A stretch of 64,000 nucleotides of DNA from Azolla caroliniana (taxonomy: Eukaryota; Polypodiophyta): assembly GCA_043228905.1 (NCBI GenBank), contig JBHGNT010000008.1:8308001-8372000 (forward strand), written 5' to 3'. Position numbers and translations under genes: made by a program. The notes under the pieces were generated by a model. It was not told where the DNA came from, did no database searches, and saw only the letters and a program-made list of their open reading frames with translations. Of the stretch, positions 42,500-52,021 are shown in pieces (position 1 is the first letter of the stretch; the number at the start of each line of letters is the position of its first letter).

Positions 42500-43137
42500 T
42501 GTCGCGAAGATTCGCGCGTGCGTGTGCTACTCGAGCGACCACCGGGGTCTTGGACTGGGGAGGATGATCGCGGAATTATCGACGCTAGATGACGATCAAT
42601 GTAAGATTAAATGAAAATGGTTTACTTGAGAAGAAGAAAAATTGTACACTTGAGAAGTAGAAAAATATGAAGAAGATAAAGACAAATATTATATTGATGA
42701 TAATGGTGTTGGTGATATCACATATTGAGCCCCCCTTACACAAGCCCAACTAGAGGCTTTTATAGGTCTTTCCATGCTCGTGACATGCACATAACCATGG
42801 GCTAAAACCATGGTTTTGTGCACACGGGTTTGCTTATGTCATGCACAAACCATGGGTTTAAAACCATGGTTTTGTGCACATGGTTTTCTATGGTAGTTTC
42901 GTCTATAATTTGTATATGAAAAGGAAATACATATAATCTACACTATATGATAGTTGTCCTAGTGGTAAGGCAATTGTCTTGTATCTTAGAGGTGCAAGGT
43001 TCAAACCTTGCTTGCACCCCTCTATATGAACTCAAGTGCCACTAGGCCTTAGGAGGCTTATTTGCTAAGTGTATGTGCACATCCTTGGTTTATTCATCTC
43101 ACTCGGTTTCACACCGTAGCCGAAAATCGTCACGACA
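42500..43137 (-). repeat. 3' LTR of element C
   Basis: 638 bp, plus-strand ends TGTCGCGAAGATTCGCG and AAATCGTCACGACA. Includes two inverted ACCATGG-rich stretches and a tRNA-like segment. Confidence 0.93.
42953..43018 (+). other. tRNA-like segment in the C 3' LTR
   Basis: The plus strand carries an A-box-like TGTCCTAGTGG (42955-42965) and a B-box GGTTCAAACCT (42998-43008) flanked by a GCAAG/CTTGC T-stem. Spacing is 33 nt between boxes. It runs antisense to the element. Copy in the other LTR at 45822-45887. It may be a fixed SINE-like fragment. Confidence 0.5.
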
Positions 43138-43152
43138 TCCACCCCCACCAAA
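43138..43152 (-). promoter_or_regulatory. Polypurine tract of element C
   Basis: The element strand reads TTTGGTGGGGGTGGA directly before the 3' LTR. Confidence 0.65.
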
Positions 43153-43227
43153 CCCGCACATCCTCCGGTATGTGCCGAGAAAGGTGAAGAGGTGAGATCT
43201 TTGGCAACGGTGATCAACCGAGTTCCT

Positions 43228-45324
43228 CTACACGCTCGTCGACTTCGTCTTCCACTTCGAGTATGCGCAATCTTTCCAACCGAACCACCGTAGCCACCCG
43301 ATCCACCATATCCGGCGCTCACACCTTCTTCCCCGATCGGTTGTAGTAGATCTACCGAACGATGTCGTCGATACGACCGCTCTTCCTTCGTCCACCGCGC
43401 GTGTCCTTCGATTGGACTCTTGGCCACTCCTCACGCTCACCGTCTTTAACTGGGTATTGTAGATCGTTCGTGTCGATCTCCGATTAGGCCGGGTTTGCCC
43501 TTTTCCGGATCGGTCTCCACCGATCGCTTCTTGGCTTGGTTGGCCTTCGTCTGCATTCACATTTCCCCGAGTCGGGCTCGACCGATTGATTCTGGCTGGG
43601 TCGGCCCCCTTTTGGATCGGAATCGTCCGATCAATTTTCGCCGAATCAGGTTTCGGCCGGGTCGGCCCCGGTCGATCGGCTCCCATGTGGATCTTCCTTC
43701 GTTCGGGTCGGAATCCCGGCCGGATCGTCTTCCGGTTCAACCAGTTCTCGACTCTTCCTTCCTTCCCGCATGCAACCTCTCCATCGAACTCAACCGCAGC
43801 TTCATCCTTGGCCTCCACGTCCGCCATATCCTTCCCTCCATGTATGCTCGCTGCGAGCCATATTGTCTCCTCTTCGCCACCTCCTTTATCTTCGGTCTTA
43901 TGCCGACACACGGTCTCGACTGCCGAAGTCTCCGGAACCAGTGTGAAGGAATCCCTTCGTTCATTTACATTTACCTTGTCTTCTTCATCGCCCTTCCGGT
44001 CGTCCTCTTTTTTGTCCACACATTCTGTCTCTCCGGTCTCACGTTGGTGCACGTGCACAACCGCCGAAGTCTCTAGAATAGGTGTGGGGATATCCTTTCT
44101 TCCTCGATCTTCTTCCTCTTTGTGTTGGGCCTTTGTCTTCCCGTCACCACCTTCCGTCTCTCCGGTCTCACGTTGGCACATGGGTGCAACCGCCGAAGTC
44201 TCTGGAACAATCGTGGAGAAAGTCTTGACATGGCTATCCGTTGTCGACTCGTCCATAGCCACCTCCGACTCGATGTCGTTTGTCATGGCTACCTCCTCAA
44301 TCTCTTCAGACTCAAACACTTTTTCTCCCTCGATCATGCAAGCTTTTCTCATGCTTGCGCCGTCATCACCCGATGTTTCGTACACAATGCGTGTTCCGAA
44401 ACATTTATCCTCCCTCGAAGTGGCGTTCGCCGTCCTCGAGTCATCGGCCTCCTCCTTCGCCGTCGTTTCTTTGTAAGACAAGAAGGTGACTTGTTTCACA
44501 CCTTCTCTCTCGGTACCGTCATACCGAACCTTAGCCTTTGCATTGGCCACTTCATTAACCCGCATTTGTTGGGAGGTCTCTTCTTCCTCGATCACCATTC
44601 GCCTCGGTTTTGTCTCCCTTCTAAGCTTCATTTCTTTTGTTGGTGGTGCGCTGTTGCATCTCGTCCCTCTTCGATCGTCCTTCATGGGCCGTCTTGTTGT
44701 CGTCGATATTCTCGCTTGCCCCTTATCGTGTAGTCGGCATACACTTTCCACTTTGCTCCAATCCTCGATGAGGCCATTTGCACCATCATCTTCTTCGAGT
44801 TTGAGGCCGATCGCCATCCTTTCCATTCGATCGATTGACTTCACGAACATAAGGACCTTATCGACCCCCACCAATCTTTGTTCCCGCTCCGACAATTGAG
44901 AAAAATGATGCTCGAAGTCTACGAATGCTTGTGTTGCGCCTTGGTGGGTCTTCGCTGATGCCACCCATTGGTCGAAGTTGCGTCGATCTTGTCCCTTCAG
45001 TCTCTCATAGCCATATTCCTCCAATAGAGCCTTCTCGAAAGTCGCCCACGAATCATGAGCTTCTAGAAGCTCTTCTACATCTTTGAAGATCGGTTGAGAC
45101 ACCACCCGACAAAAGTACTTTAGCCTCATAGCTTTGTCCACACCTCTTGAATCCATCTCCGCATTGTAGACTTTTAGGAAACTTTGGACTTCGGCACTGT
45201 TGAAATAGCTCATTCGTTCGACTACTTTGTCGACGGCTTGTTGGGCTTCATTTCTTCTTTTCTCTTCTCTCAGAAACTCCATCATCCTTCTTGCCATTGC
45301 CTCCATGAGATATTCGCCATCCAT
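43228..45324 (-). CDS. Gag-like protein of element C
   Basis: 698 residues, intact. ATG 45324 lies 45 nt inside the 5' LTR. Residues 1-40 are helical and charged (MARRMMEFLREEKRRNEAQQ). Residues 40-200 resemble a retrotransposon gag core: YFNSAEVQSFLKVYNAEMDS, MRLKYFCRVVSQPIF, WATFEKALLEEYGYERLKGQ, then FVDFEHHFSQLSEREQRLVG. The remaining ~480 residues are low-complexity, acidic then basic, with several near-repeats of the form ETSAVxxxCxRETGETEG. I see no zinc knuckle, protease or polymerase. The C-terminal part is rich in Arg, Pro and Asp. Confidence 0.85.
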   Translation of the reverse strand: MDGEYLMEAMARRMMEFLREEKRRNEAQQAVDKVVERMSYFNSAEVQSFLKVYNAEMDSRGVDKAMRLKYFCRVVSQPIFKDVEELLEAHDSWATFEKALLEEYGYERLKGQDRRNFDQWVASAKTHQGATQAFVDFEHHFSQLSEREQRLVGVDKVLMFVKSIDRMERMAIGLKLEEDDGANGLIEDWSKVESVCRLHDKGQARISTTTRRPMKDDRRGTRCNSAPPTKEMKLRRETKPRRMVIEEEETSQQMRVNEVANAKAKVRYDGTEREGVKQVTFLSYKETTAKEEADDSRTANATSREDKCFGTRIVYETSGDDGASMRKACMIEGEKVFESEEIEEVAMTNDIESEVAMDESTTDSHVKTFSTIVPETSAVAPMCQRETGETEGGDGKTKAQHKEEEDRGRKDIPTPILETSAVVHVHQRETGETECVDKKEDDRKGDEEDKVNVNERRDSFTLVPETSAVETVCRHKTEDKGGGEEETIWLAASIHGGKDMADVEAKDEAAVEFDGEVACGKEGRVENWLNRKTIRPGFRPERRKIHMGADRPGPTRPKPDSAKIDRTIPIQKGADPARINRSSPTRGNVNADEGQPSQEAIGGDRSGKGQTRPNRRSTRTIYNTQLKTVSVRSGQESNRRTRAVDEGRAVVSTTSFGRSTTTDRGRRCERRIWWIGWLRWFGWKDCAYSKWKTKSTSV

Positions 45325-45346
45325 CTTCGTCCTCCCTTGCTGCTCT

Positions 45347-45364
45347 TCACGTCGGGTTCACCAA
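45347..45364 (-). promoter_or_regulatory. Primer-binding site of element C
   Basis: Four nt inside the 5' LTR the element strand reads TGGTGAACCCGACGTGAA, starting with the TGG expected to pair with a tRNA CCA end. I cannot name the tRNA. Confidence 0.55.
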
Positions 45365-45368
45365 ATGA

Positions 45369-46006
45369 TGTCGCGAAGATTCGCGCGTGCGTGTGCTACT
45401 CGAGCGACCACCGGGGTCTTGGACTGGGGAGGATGATCGCGGAATTATCGACGCTAGATGACGATCAATGTAAGATTAAATGAAAATGGTTTACTTGAGA
45501 AGAAGAAAAATTGTACACTTGAGAAGTAGAAAAATATGAAGAAGATAAAGACAAATATTATATTGATGATAATGGTGTTGGTGATATCACATATTGAGCC
45601 CCCCTTACACAAGCCCAACTAGAGGCTTTTATAGGTCTTTCCATGCTCGTGACATGCACATAACCATGGGCTAAAACCATGGTTTTGTGCACACGGGTTT
45701 GCTTATGTCATGCACAAACCATGGGTTTAAAACCATGGTTTTGTGCACATGGTTTTCTATGGTAGTTTCGTCTATAATTTGTATATGAAAAGGAAATACA
45801 TATAATCTACACTATATGATAGTTGTCCTAGTGGTAAGGCAATTGTCTTGTATCTTAGAGGTGCAAGGTTCAAACCTTGCTTGCACCCCTCTATATGAAC
45901 TCAAGTGCCACTAGGCCTTAGGAGGCTTATTTGCTAAGTGTATGTGCACATCCTTGGTTTATTCATCTCACTCGGTTTCACACCGTAGCCGAAAATCGTC
46001 ACGACA
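45369..46006 (-). repeat. 5' LTR of element C
   Basis: 638 bp, partner of 42500-43137; no difference found by eye. Confidence 0.93.
45822..45887 (+). other. tRNA-like segment in the C 5' LTR
   Basis: Identical copy of 42953-43018, with the same A and B boxes and T-stem. Confidence 0.5.
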
Positions 46007-46470
46007 CCGTCTCCGGAGGTTGCTCCACGTCTAGTGTCGAGGGTTCCCGGTCTGACAACTCTGGTTCCGGTGTCGGTAATGTATCTGACTCCTCGTCCTC
46101 CGTCCTCCTAGGGTGTCGTTACTGCTGCGATAGTTCATGTGCGCGTTGTAACCCCCTTCCGAATCCGATTCCAGCGCTGAAAATGCTTCGGATTCGCCGT
46201 CTCTTCCGGCCAAGGCCTGGAGAAGGGATTCCGCTTCCCGGAGGCTGCTTAAGCTGCTTCCTTCGTCCGGGTAGGCATTTTGTTGCAAACGGAGCGACTC
46301 CTCCGCCACTTTCCGGATCACTTTGGAAAATGATCGATCCGATCGGATTTCTTCCGCTGCTTGCTGGAAAGCTTCCCGCCGCCTTCGACGTTCAGCAAGT
46401 CTTCATGCTCTCTCGGTAACTGAGTCGTCTGTTGGCCTAGTCATCCATTCCCGCCGCTGTTCACTGTGAT
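46007..46470 (-). pseudogene. Gypsy A gag, N-terminal part
   Basis: Minus-strand frames encode an acidic, Ser/Glu-rich region (SSLREAESLLQALAGRDGES) and then, after a frame change, TEDEESDTLPTPEPELSDRE. This runs up to the insertion point of element C and resumes at 42499 with KERPPTPEVEPTTPKED, so the proline-rich gag linker was split by the insertion. A stop and a frameshift are present near the N-terminus. Confidence 0.65.
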
Positions 46471-46474
46471 TGTG

Positions 46475-46492
46475 CAGGAATCGTGGTCGCCA
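46475..46492 (-). promoter_or_regulatory. tRNA primer-binding site of gypsy A
   Basis: Seven nt inside the 5' LTR the element strand reads TGGCGACCACGATTCCTG. It starts with TGG (pairing with tRNA CCA) and continues GCGACC, as in PBSs assigned to tRNA-Arg in Ogre/Tat elements. The tRNA identity is inferred from that resemblance. Confidence 0.6.
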
Positions 46493-46499
46493 AAAACTG

Positions 46500-46938
46500 T
46501 GTTGATCCTAGGGGCCGGACAACAGCCTAACACATGGTGTCCACTTAAGACACTTCACCAAAGGGTGTTACGACAGGATGACTTACGACACAACGCTTAA
46601 TTAGACCTTAATCGGTTGGTTAGTAATACATCATTAACACGCGTAAGATATAACAATGAGTACAGAACGGTAATCAATACTGAAAGATTAAGGCAATAAG
46701 TTCTATTAATTATCCGTTGTCAATTACATTGTAACCGGGCCTTTATATAGGTCTCCGGTGCGAAGTACAAAACGGTGCCAACCGGCACCTATTCGGAATC
46801 GGTCCGGATCCGGATCGGCATACCAATTTCCGTCCGTCCGTCCATATTAATAAAATAATTACAACAGTTCCCAAATAAACTATTCCTTTCACACTCTGGT
46901 CTGGACATCCTTAAGCCTTCTTTGCCAGCCGGGTAACA
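46500..46938 (-). repeat. 5' LTR of gypsy A
   Basis: 439 bp, the partner of 27660-28098. In element orientation it is followed by the primer-binding site at 46475-46492. Confidence 0.93.
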
Positions 46939-47938
46939 CTTCCAGATCTCCGTGTAGGAATGTCGTCTTTACATCCAACTGCTCTAGCTCTAGGACTTCT
47001 GTCACCACAACTCCTAGTAGGAGTCTGAGGGCGGTCATCTTGACTACTGGTGAGAATATCTCATCGTAGTCAACCCCATGTTCTTGTTTGAACCCTTTCA
47101 CGACAAGCCGAGCTTTGTACTTGGGTTTCTCTGAGTCAGATACATATTTGGATCGGAAAACCCATTTGCAAGGTAGCGGCTTTCTTCCAACTAGTAGTTC
47201 AACCAACTCCCATGTTTGATTCTTGTGAATCAAGTCCATTTCTGATTTCATGGCTTGTAGCCATGTATCAGCGTCCGGTGCGGCCATAGCTTCGTTGTAT
47301 GTGATTGGTTCGCATGCATCGGTGTAGTTTACGTAGTTGAGGCCCGATTGATAAAACTCTGTTGGCCTTCGAGCTCGTCCAGATCTCCTGGGTGCCGAAA
47401 TCAGTGGTTCAGATCCTTCGATCGTCTCTGTTGGTTGATCGGCATTTGTTGAGCCACTTGTGTCAGGAGTCTTGTTGGTTGATCCACCCCCATGTTGGGA
47501 TTTCAGCGGTGTCGTGACGTTCTCCCTTGGGTACTCGGTCGACTCAAATATGTTTTTCCCTTGAGTCATATCCGGTGTTTCGGTCGGTTGGACTCTATCT
47601 CTTTTGACTCTATCATTTCCAACTCTGATCGATTTGACTTTGTCTTTGATGACTTTGTCGTCAACTTTGACTCGTGGACCTCCTACCGATTTGGAGTCGA
47701 CAGGTATGTTGTCGGCTTGCTCGAGTTCAATTGTTTGTCGAGGCTTTGAGTCGGCCCAGTGGGTCGGTCTTTCTACGACAACTCTCTCATCTTCGAAGGA
47801 TACCCTTTTACCAGATGTTTTCTGCCGGTTCCGTTGAGAGAAGATAGAGTCTTCATTGAAGACTACGTCACAGCTCCGGATTTGTTTCCGGTTCTCTGGA
47901 TTCCATAGCCGGTAGCCAAAGTCCCCATCAGATCCCAT
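46939..47938 (-). pseudogene. Ty1/copia element E, 5' part: integrase tail and RT start
   Basis: The frame opens with a copia integrase-tail signature ([20 protein letters not shown]) and crosses a variable Ser/Thr/Asp-rich linker. It then enters RT with [38 protein letters not shown] and FLHGDLE. It stops at gypsy A's right LTR (46938). The segment begins abruptly at about 47938, where it abuts a different copia fragment (F), so its gag and integrase core are missing. Confidence 0.85.
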
Positions 47939-47941
47939 TTT

Positions 47942-48348
47942 TCAAAACCTTTTTGCATCATAGGCCACTCCCAAGTCGGGATGTAGCTTCAGGTTCTGGT
48001 CGAGAGGTGTCGAGACGGATCGCCAATCCATCATGCCGAACTTGTATAGCATATTCAGAACATAGTGTCGTTGAGACAACAATATGTTGTGGGGGGTGTG
48101 GATCACTTTGATCCCGAGGAAGTAGTGAAGGTTCCCCAGTTCCTTCATCTCAAAGGCATCCGACAGTTGGGACTTGACTCAGCCGATTTCAGCGGGGTCG
48201 GGTACGGTGACGACCAAGTTGTCGACATATTAGCATAATGCACACGGGACCCCTCGGACCCTTCCAGATGAATAGAGAAGCGTCGAATTTGGAGGCCGCT
48301 AACCCCATCTTACACAATTGATGCGTGATCTTCGAGTTCCATGCACAG
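47942..48348 (-). pseudogene. Ty1/copia element F, RT C-terminal part
   Basis: Minus-strand frames read GLAASKFDASLFIWKGPRGP, then YVDNLVVTV (the catalytic YVDD box with the second Asp changed to Asn), then FEMKELGNLHYFLGIKVIHT and SQRHYVLNMLYKFGMMDWRS. Stops and a shift are present. This continues the RT from 48807-49087 after a solo LTR insertion, and ends abruptly at 47942 against copia E. Confidence 0.8.
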
Positions 48349-48806
48349 TGTTACGGGCATGACCATTTAATATCCCGTGGTGAGAATTTACCGTAGTATT
48401 CTATACACGTGGATAAGTGTAAGGGTTAAACGAGAGTGTAAAGAAGGGGAGGATTACTTTTAATCCTCGGGATTGAGACAACCCATTAGGTCAAGTGTGA
48501 ACTTGCCTGGGGGCCTTGGGTATCGCTATAAATAAGAGGCCTAGCTACCCTCATTTGATCATCTTTCTGACTACATCGAGACTCTGCTCGTGTGGTGGGT
48601 CAACTCTTGTAGCGAGCGCGCCAGCACCAGGTACGACTCGACGCCACGGTGGTGGTATGGGACGCCGATCAAGGCTCGAGTCCGTCTCGATCCCTTCGCT
48701 CAGGGGTGGTCAGGTGGATCGGCACCCTTCTTTCTCTTTCTCCTTTCTATCTTTCATTTCTTTATCCTTATCTTAAGCTTACTTTAGTACCTAGATCTAT
48801 AATACA
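48349..48806 (+). mobile_element. Probable solo LTR inside copia F
   Basis: About 456 bp interrupting a copia RT frame in the conserved QAPRAW segment: residues up to QAPR lie right of it and AW... resumes left of it. The plus strand starts TGTTACGGG and ends ...CTATAATACA. It holds a TATAAATAAG box near 48530 and a pyrimidine-rich 3' part. Flanks CACAG (48344-48348) and CACGG (48805-48809) could be a 5-bp duplication with one change; the exact right end is unsure. The ORFs inside it are not genes. Confidence 0.6.
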
Positions 48807-49700
48807 CGGGGGGCTTGCTCCAGGCCATAAAGCGACTTCTTCAGTCGACATACTTCTGACTTGTTCACCTCCGACTGAAATCCGGGTGGCTGGACCATGT
48901 ATACTTGTTCTTCAAGATCTCCTTGAAGAAACGCATTTTTGACATCCATCAAGTGGATATGCCACCCCCTTGTCACTGCAACCGCCAGCACCACACGAAC
49001 CGTCATTATCTTCGCCACCGGTGCGAAGGTCTGCGTATCCCTTATCCACCAATCAAGCCTTCTACCGGTTGACCGAACCTTTGGCATTATATTTCACCTT
49101 ATATACCCATTTACAACCGAATGGGTGTCGGGGAGGGTCAACCAAGTCCCATGTATCATTGGCATCAAGTGCCCGCATTTCTTCCTCCATGGCCGATCGC
49201 CATTTAGCATCCTGTGATGCCTCCGCATAGCTCTCCGGCTCACGGACTTCTGGCACTTTCATCATGTACGCATAGTGGTGAGCCATGTACTTGTTATATC
49301 CATACTAGATCATCGATTTCTTGTGGTGAGTAGATCGGCATAACTTCTCATTAGCCGATTCCAGAGCCCTCTTGGCAACATTCGACCTCAATTGTTGAGG
49401 TCCATATTCGCCCCGATCGTTATTAGATTCTCCCGGATCCAACTCTACTTTATCCGTGCCATACTCCATCATCTTTATCTTCCCTTTTTCTTTGCGCGTG
49501 AACTGTCTCCTCAGTTCCTTGCATAGGAATACCATAGTCGGGTCGTCACTGCTCACCAGCTCTTCATTCTACATGTCATTCCGGCTCAGCTCCTCATTCG
49601 GCCCGCTTAGCCGAAATGAGATTGAACTCTCATCTAGAGCTCCAAAATATTCTTCTTCTTCTTGCCGAATCATGTTGGCTCACTGGCCTCATCCTCAATA
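48807..49700 (-). pseudogene. Ty1/copia element F, linker and RT N-terminal part
   Basis: Right to left: a degenerate linker frame (49305-49556), then [60 protein letters not shown], a frameshift near 49070, [39 protein letters not shown] and [15 protein letters not shown]. This is copia RT up to the solo LTR insertion. Confidence 0.82.
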
Positions 49701-49785
49701 ATCGGGAGGTTAGAGTTCTGGGGGGTCGGGGTCGGAGTTGGAAGAGCATACAAGGACGCCGACTCGTTGAATACAACGTCTAGGC

Positions 49786-50438
49786 TTACTCGAACTTGTT
49801 TGGTCTAGGGGTTATAATACTTATACCCCTTCTATTCATGTGAGTAGCCAACCAATATGAACTTCTCCTACTTTGCGTCCAACTTCTTCCTCTTCTAATC
49901 TGGCACATGCACAAACACAATGCTACCAATACCCTTAGATGTCTCAAATTCAAATTCCCTATGAAGTACAACTCATGTATTGACACCTTTTCTCCGATCC
50001 GATTCTTGATGTACACCGTAGTCCGAATCACTTCGGCCCAATAGAACTTAGGCATGCTCTTCTCCTCCAGCATTGCCCTTGATGCGTCCACAACCGACCA
50101 GTTCTTCCTTTCGGCAACGCCTTCTATTCCAGTGTATATCTGCAGTTGAATTCACGCCAAATTCTCATTTGTTGTAGATAGCAGTTGAACTGGCCGAAAA
50201 AGTATCCTTTCCCACCATCCGACCGTAGGCACTTGATCTTTCTCTCTGTTTCCCTTTTTTGAAAACATTCGAAGACTTCGTTTTTCTTCTCTATAAGATA
50301 GATCCAAGTGTGCCGGTCTCGCGGAAATCCACGTGTATGCGTCAGAATGGGGAGGGACCACTGGGGTCTTGAACGAAGGAGCCAGTAAGAGAGAGTGAAG
50401 AGTTTAACCAGACCATTTCCGGATAACTTCACCGGCAC
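49786..50438 (-). pseudogene. Ty1/copia element F, integrase fragment
   Basis: The frame at 50124-50438 reads RHTWIYLIEKKNEVFECFQK then ERKIKCLRSDGGKGYF, the copia integrase core with the second catalytic Asp (RSDGG). The frame at 49786-50091 reads DASRAMLEEKSMPKFYWAEV then TTVYIKNRIGEKVS, the conserved region after the catalytic Glu. Shifts and stops separate them. The N-terminal half of integrase and gag are missing. Confidence 0.8.
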
Positions 50439-50439
50439 A

Positions 50440-50985
50440 CGGGATCGAACATGTTACCGATCCGCATTGGTCACCAGATACCCAACGGTGAGCACACGGC
50501 TCGGATGCGTATGCTATTCCGAAACGGCATCTAGAAACCAGCCAGTGACCACACGGGCTCGGAGACTCCGGTACACACGTAACGAAAAGGGAACGGAGAT
50601 GACAATGCGGACAGAAACAAAGAGAGACCACGACACATAGGAATCCGGATACAATGATGATGACCGATTAGTTTGTAACAGTGGGAAATACACCCGGACT
50701 CGGCCGATAACATAACTTCAAACTCCTGAAAACACACACACACCGACTCTAGTGAACCTCTGATCGGGAGCACACGGGCTTCCAACGCGAAACAGAGACC
50801 CCACTACCACTTAGAGGAAACACATAATAGGGAACAAAAATCTGCAGAGCTCGTTTCGGCGGCACCGCCTTCTCCAAATCATGTTACAAAATTCAATGCA
50901 ACTAAAATGTGCACCATGATGAACACTGGATTGCCCTACTCAAATGTTAGCCAAATTTGATTCATAGAGATATTGATGAATCTTG
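50440..50985. other. Unassigned GC-richer segment
   Basis: About 550 bp with several overlapping frames on both strands, none with motifs. Composition resembles the adjoining retroelements rather than the AT-rich DNA to the right. It may be an LTR or leader remnant. Confidence 0.35.
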
Positions 50986-50989
50986 GAAC

Positions 50990-51292
50990 CTATGAAATGC
51001 AATAATTGTTGAAGATACAATTTAGTATGGGTGACATGCCATTGTTAAGAACTAAAATTTGACCTAAAATTTGTAGTAGGCGTTGCCAGAAGTGAGAGAC
51101 AAACTGGGGTTCGCGATCGAAGATGACATTGTCGGGGAGTCCAAGCAAACGGACCACATTGTTGAGGAGTAGATGCGTCATTCCTTCTCCGGAAATGGTT
51201 TTTGAGCATGCAATGAAGTGAGCCATCTTTGTGAACCGATCGAGAACGACCAACATTGAGTCGTAGCTATTGACCAAGGGTAGATCGTACAA
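50990..51292 (-). pseudogene. Ty3/gypsy integrase core fragment
   Basis: The frame reads DSMLVVLDRFTKMAHFIAC and then LGLPDNVIFDREPQFVSHFW, matching the chromovirus integrase core; the second catalytic Asp motif SDRGPQF is changed to FDREPQF. Only about 80 residues remain, with no LTR nearby. It is not part of element B (sequence differs). Confidence 0.75.
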
Positions 51293-52021
51293 GTGATTTG
51301 TATATGGGCATGTGTTTCACTTGTAAGTTAACATACACTTTTCCTTGTGGGATCCATCCCTTCAATCTACCAAATTGAATTTTCTTTGGTGAAATCACAT
51401 GAATGTGGATTATATTAGACACACATGATATGCAACCTATAAATATTGTTAATCGTGGCAATTCTACATTATGTAACATAATCTAGTTAAAAAATAATTA
51501 TGATTTGGAGTAAGAGAAAAAAAATTAGTATGATTCAGGGCACATTTGTGCATTATCTTCCACAAGGCAATATTGTTATCCTTTTAAACCTTTGGATTGT
51601 GGAATATTAAGTGATAAAGCCATTTTTGGAAGCAATTTGTTAGCAAGCATGGATATAAAGAGGTTTGGGTTTTCTTTTTATTAGAGATTATGTTTAAAAA
51701 ACAAGCACAATTAGGTTAAAAGAAGAGAAAAGATTCATACAATTGATTAACATTGGGAAACCTTGCTAAAGAATTTATTTATGTTTTATAACTATGAAAA
51801 TCACATCATGGATCCAAGTTACAATGAGTACTATATGAAGAACTATAGTTTATATTGCTAGTAAGTTCTTTGCATTGACAAAGGCAAATGGGTATGCGTT
51901 CATTTTAAACAAAAAGTAATGAACTCTCTTTCTCTTTATTTAGGGTTTATTAATTCTCATCTCTTGAATAAGTGAATTCGCAATGAAATGTATAGTGTTT
52001 GGTTCACATTGGCAAGATTAT
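51293..52021. other. AT-rich DNA, nothing recognised
   Basis: No supported frame, RNA gene or clear repeat. Confidence 0.4.

Larger units (their letters stand above)
42500..46006 (-). mobile_element. Gag-only LTR retrotransposon C (TR-GAG-like)
   Basis: 3507 bp bounded by 638-bp LTRs (42500-43137 and 45369-46006) that look identical. The flanks share CCGT (42496-42499 and 46007-46010), a likely 4-bp target-site duplication. A PBS and a PPT are present, but the 2.2-kb interior encodes only one gag-like protein on the minus strand and no pol. This is the layout of non-autonomous TR-GAG elements, which need enzymes from a partner. It is inserted in the gag linker of gypsy A. Confidence 0.92.
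27660..46938 (-). mobile_element. Large Ty3/gypsy element A (OTA/Tat-like), with two nested elements
   Basis: Bounded by 439-bp direct repeats 27660-28098 and 46500-46938 (TGTTGATCC...GGTAACA) and flanked by the 5-bp duplication CTTCC (27655-27659 and 46939-46943). All its frames run on the minus strand: gag with CCHC knuckle, protease, RT, RNase H and integrase, then a long extra reading region before the 3' LTR. Removing nested elements B and C leaves about 10.0 kb. The LTRs differ at about 14 positions by my count (about 3%). Frames carry several stops and shifts, so this copy is inactive. The host is copia element E. Confidence 0.93.

Noticed and set aside
42953-43018. A functional tRNA gene
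   Set aside because: A and B boxes are present, but there is no 7-bp acceptor stem or clean anticodon stem; recorded as tRNA-like only.
43495-44899. Plus-strand frames of up to 296 codons opposite the element C gag
   Set aside because: Ser/Pro/Leu-rich shadows of the intact minus-strand gag.
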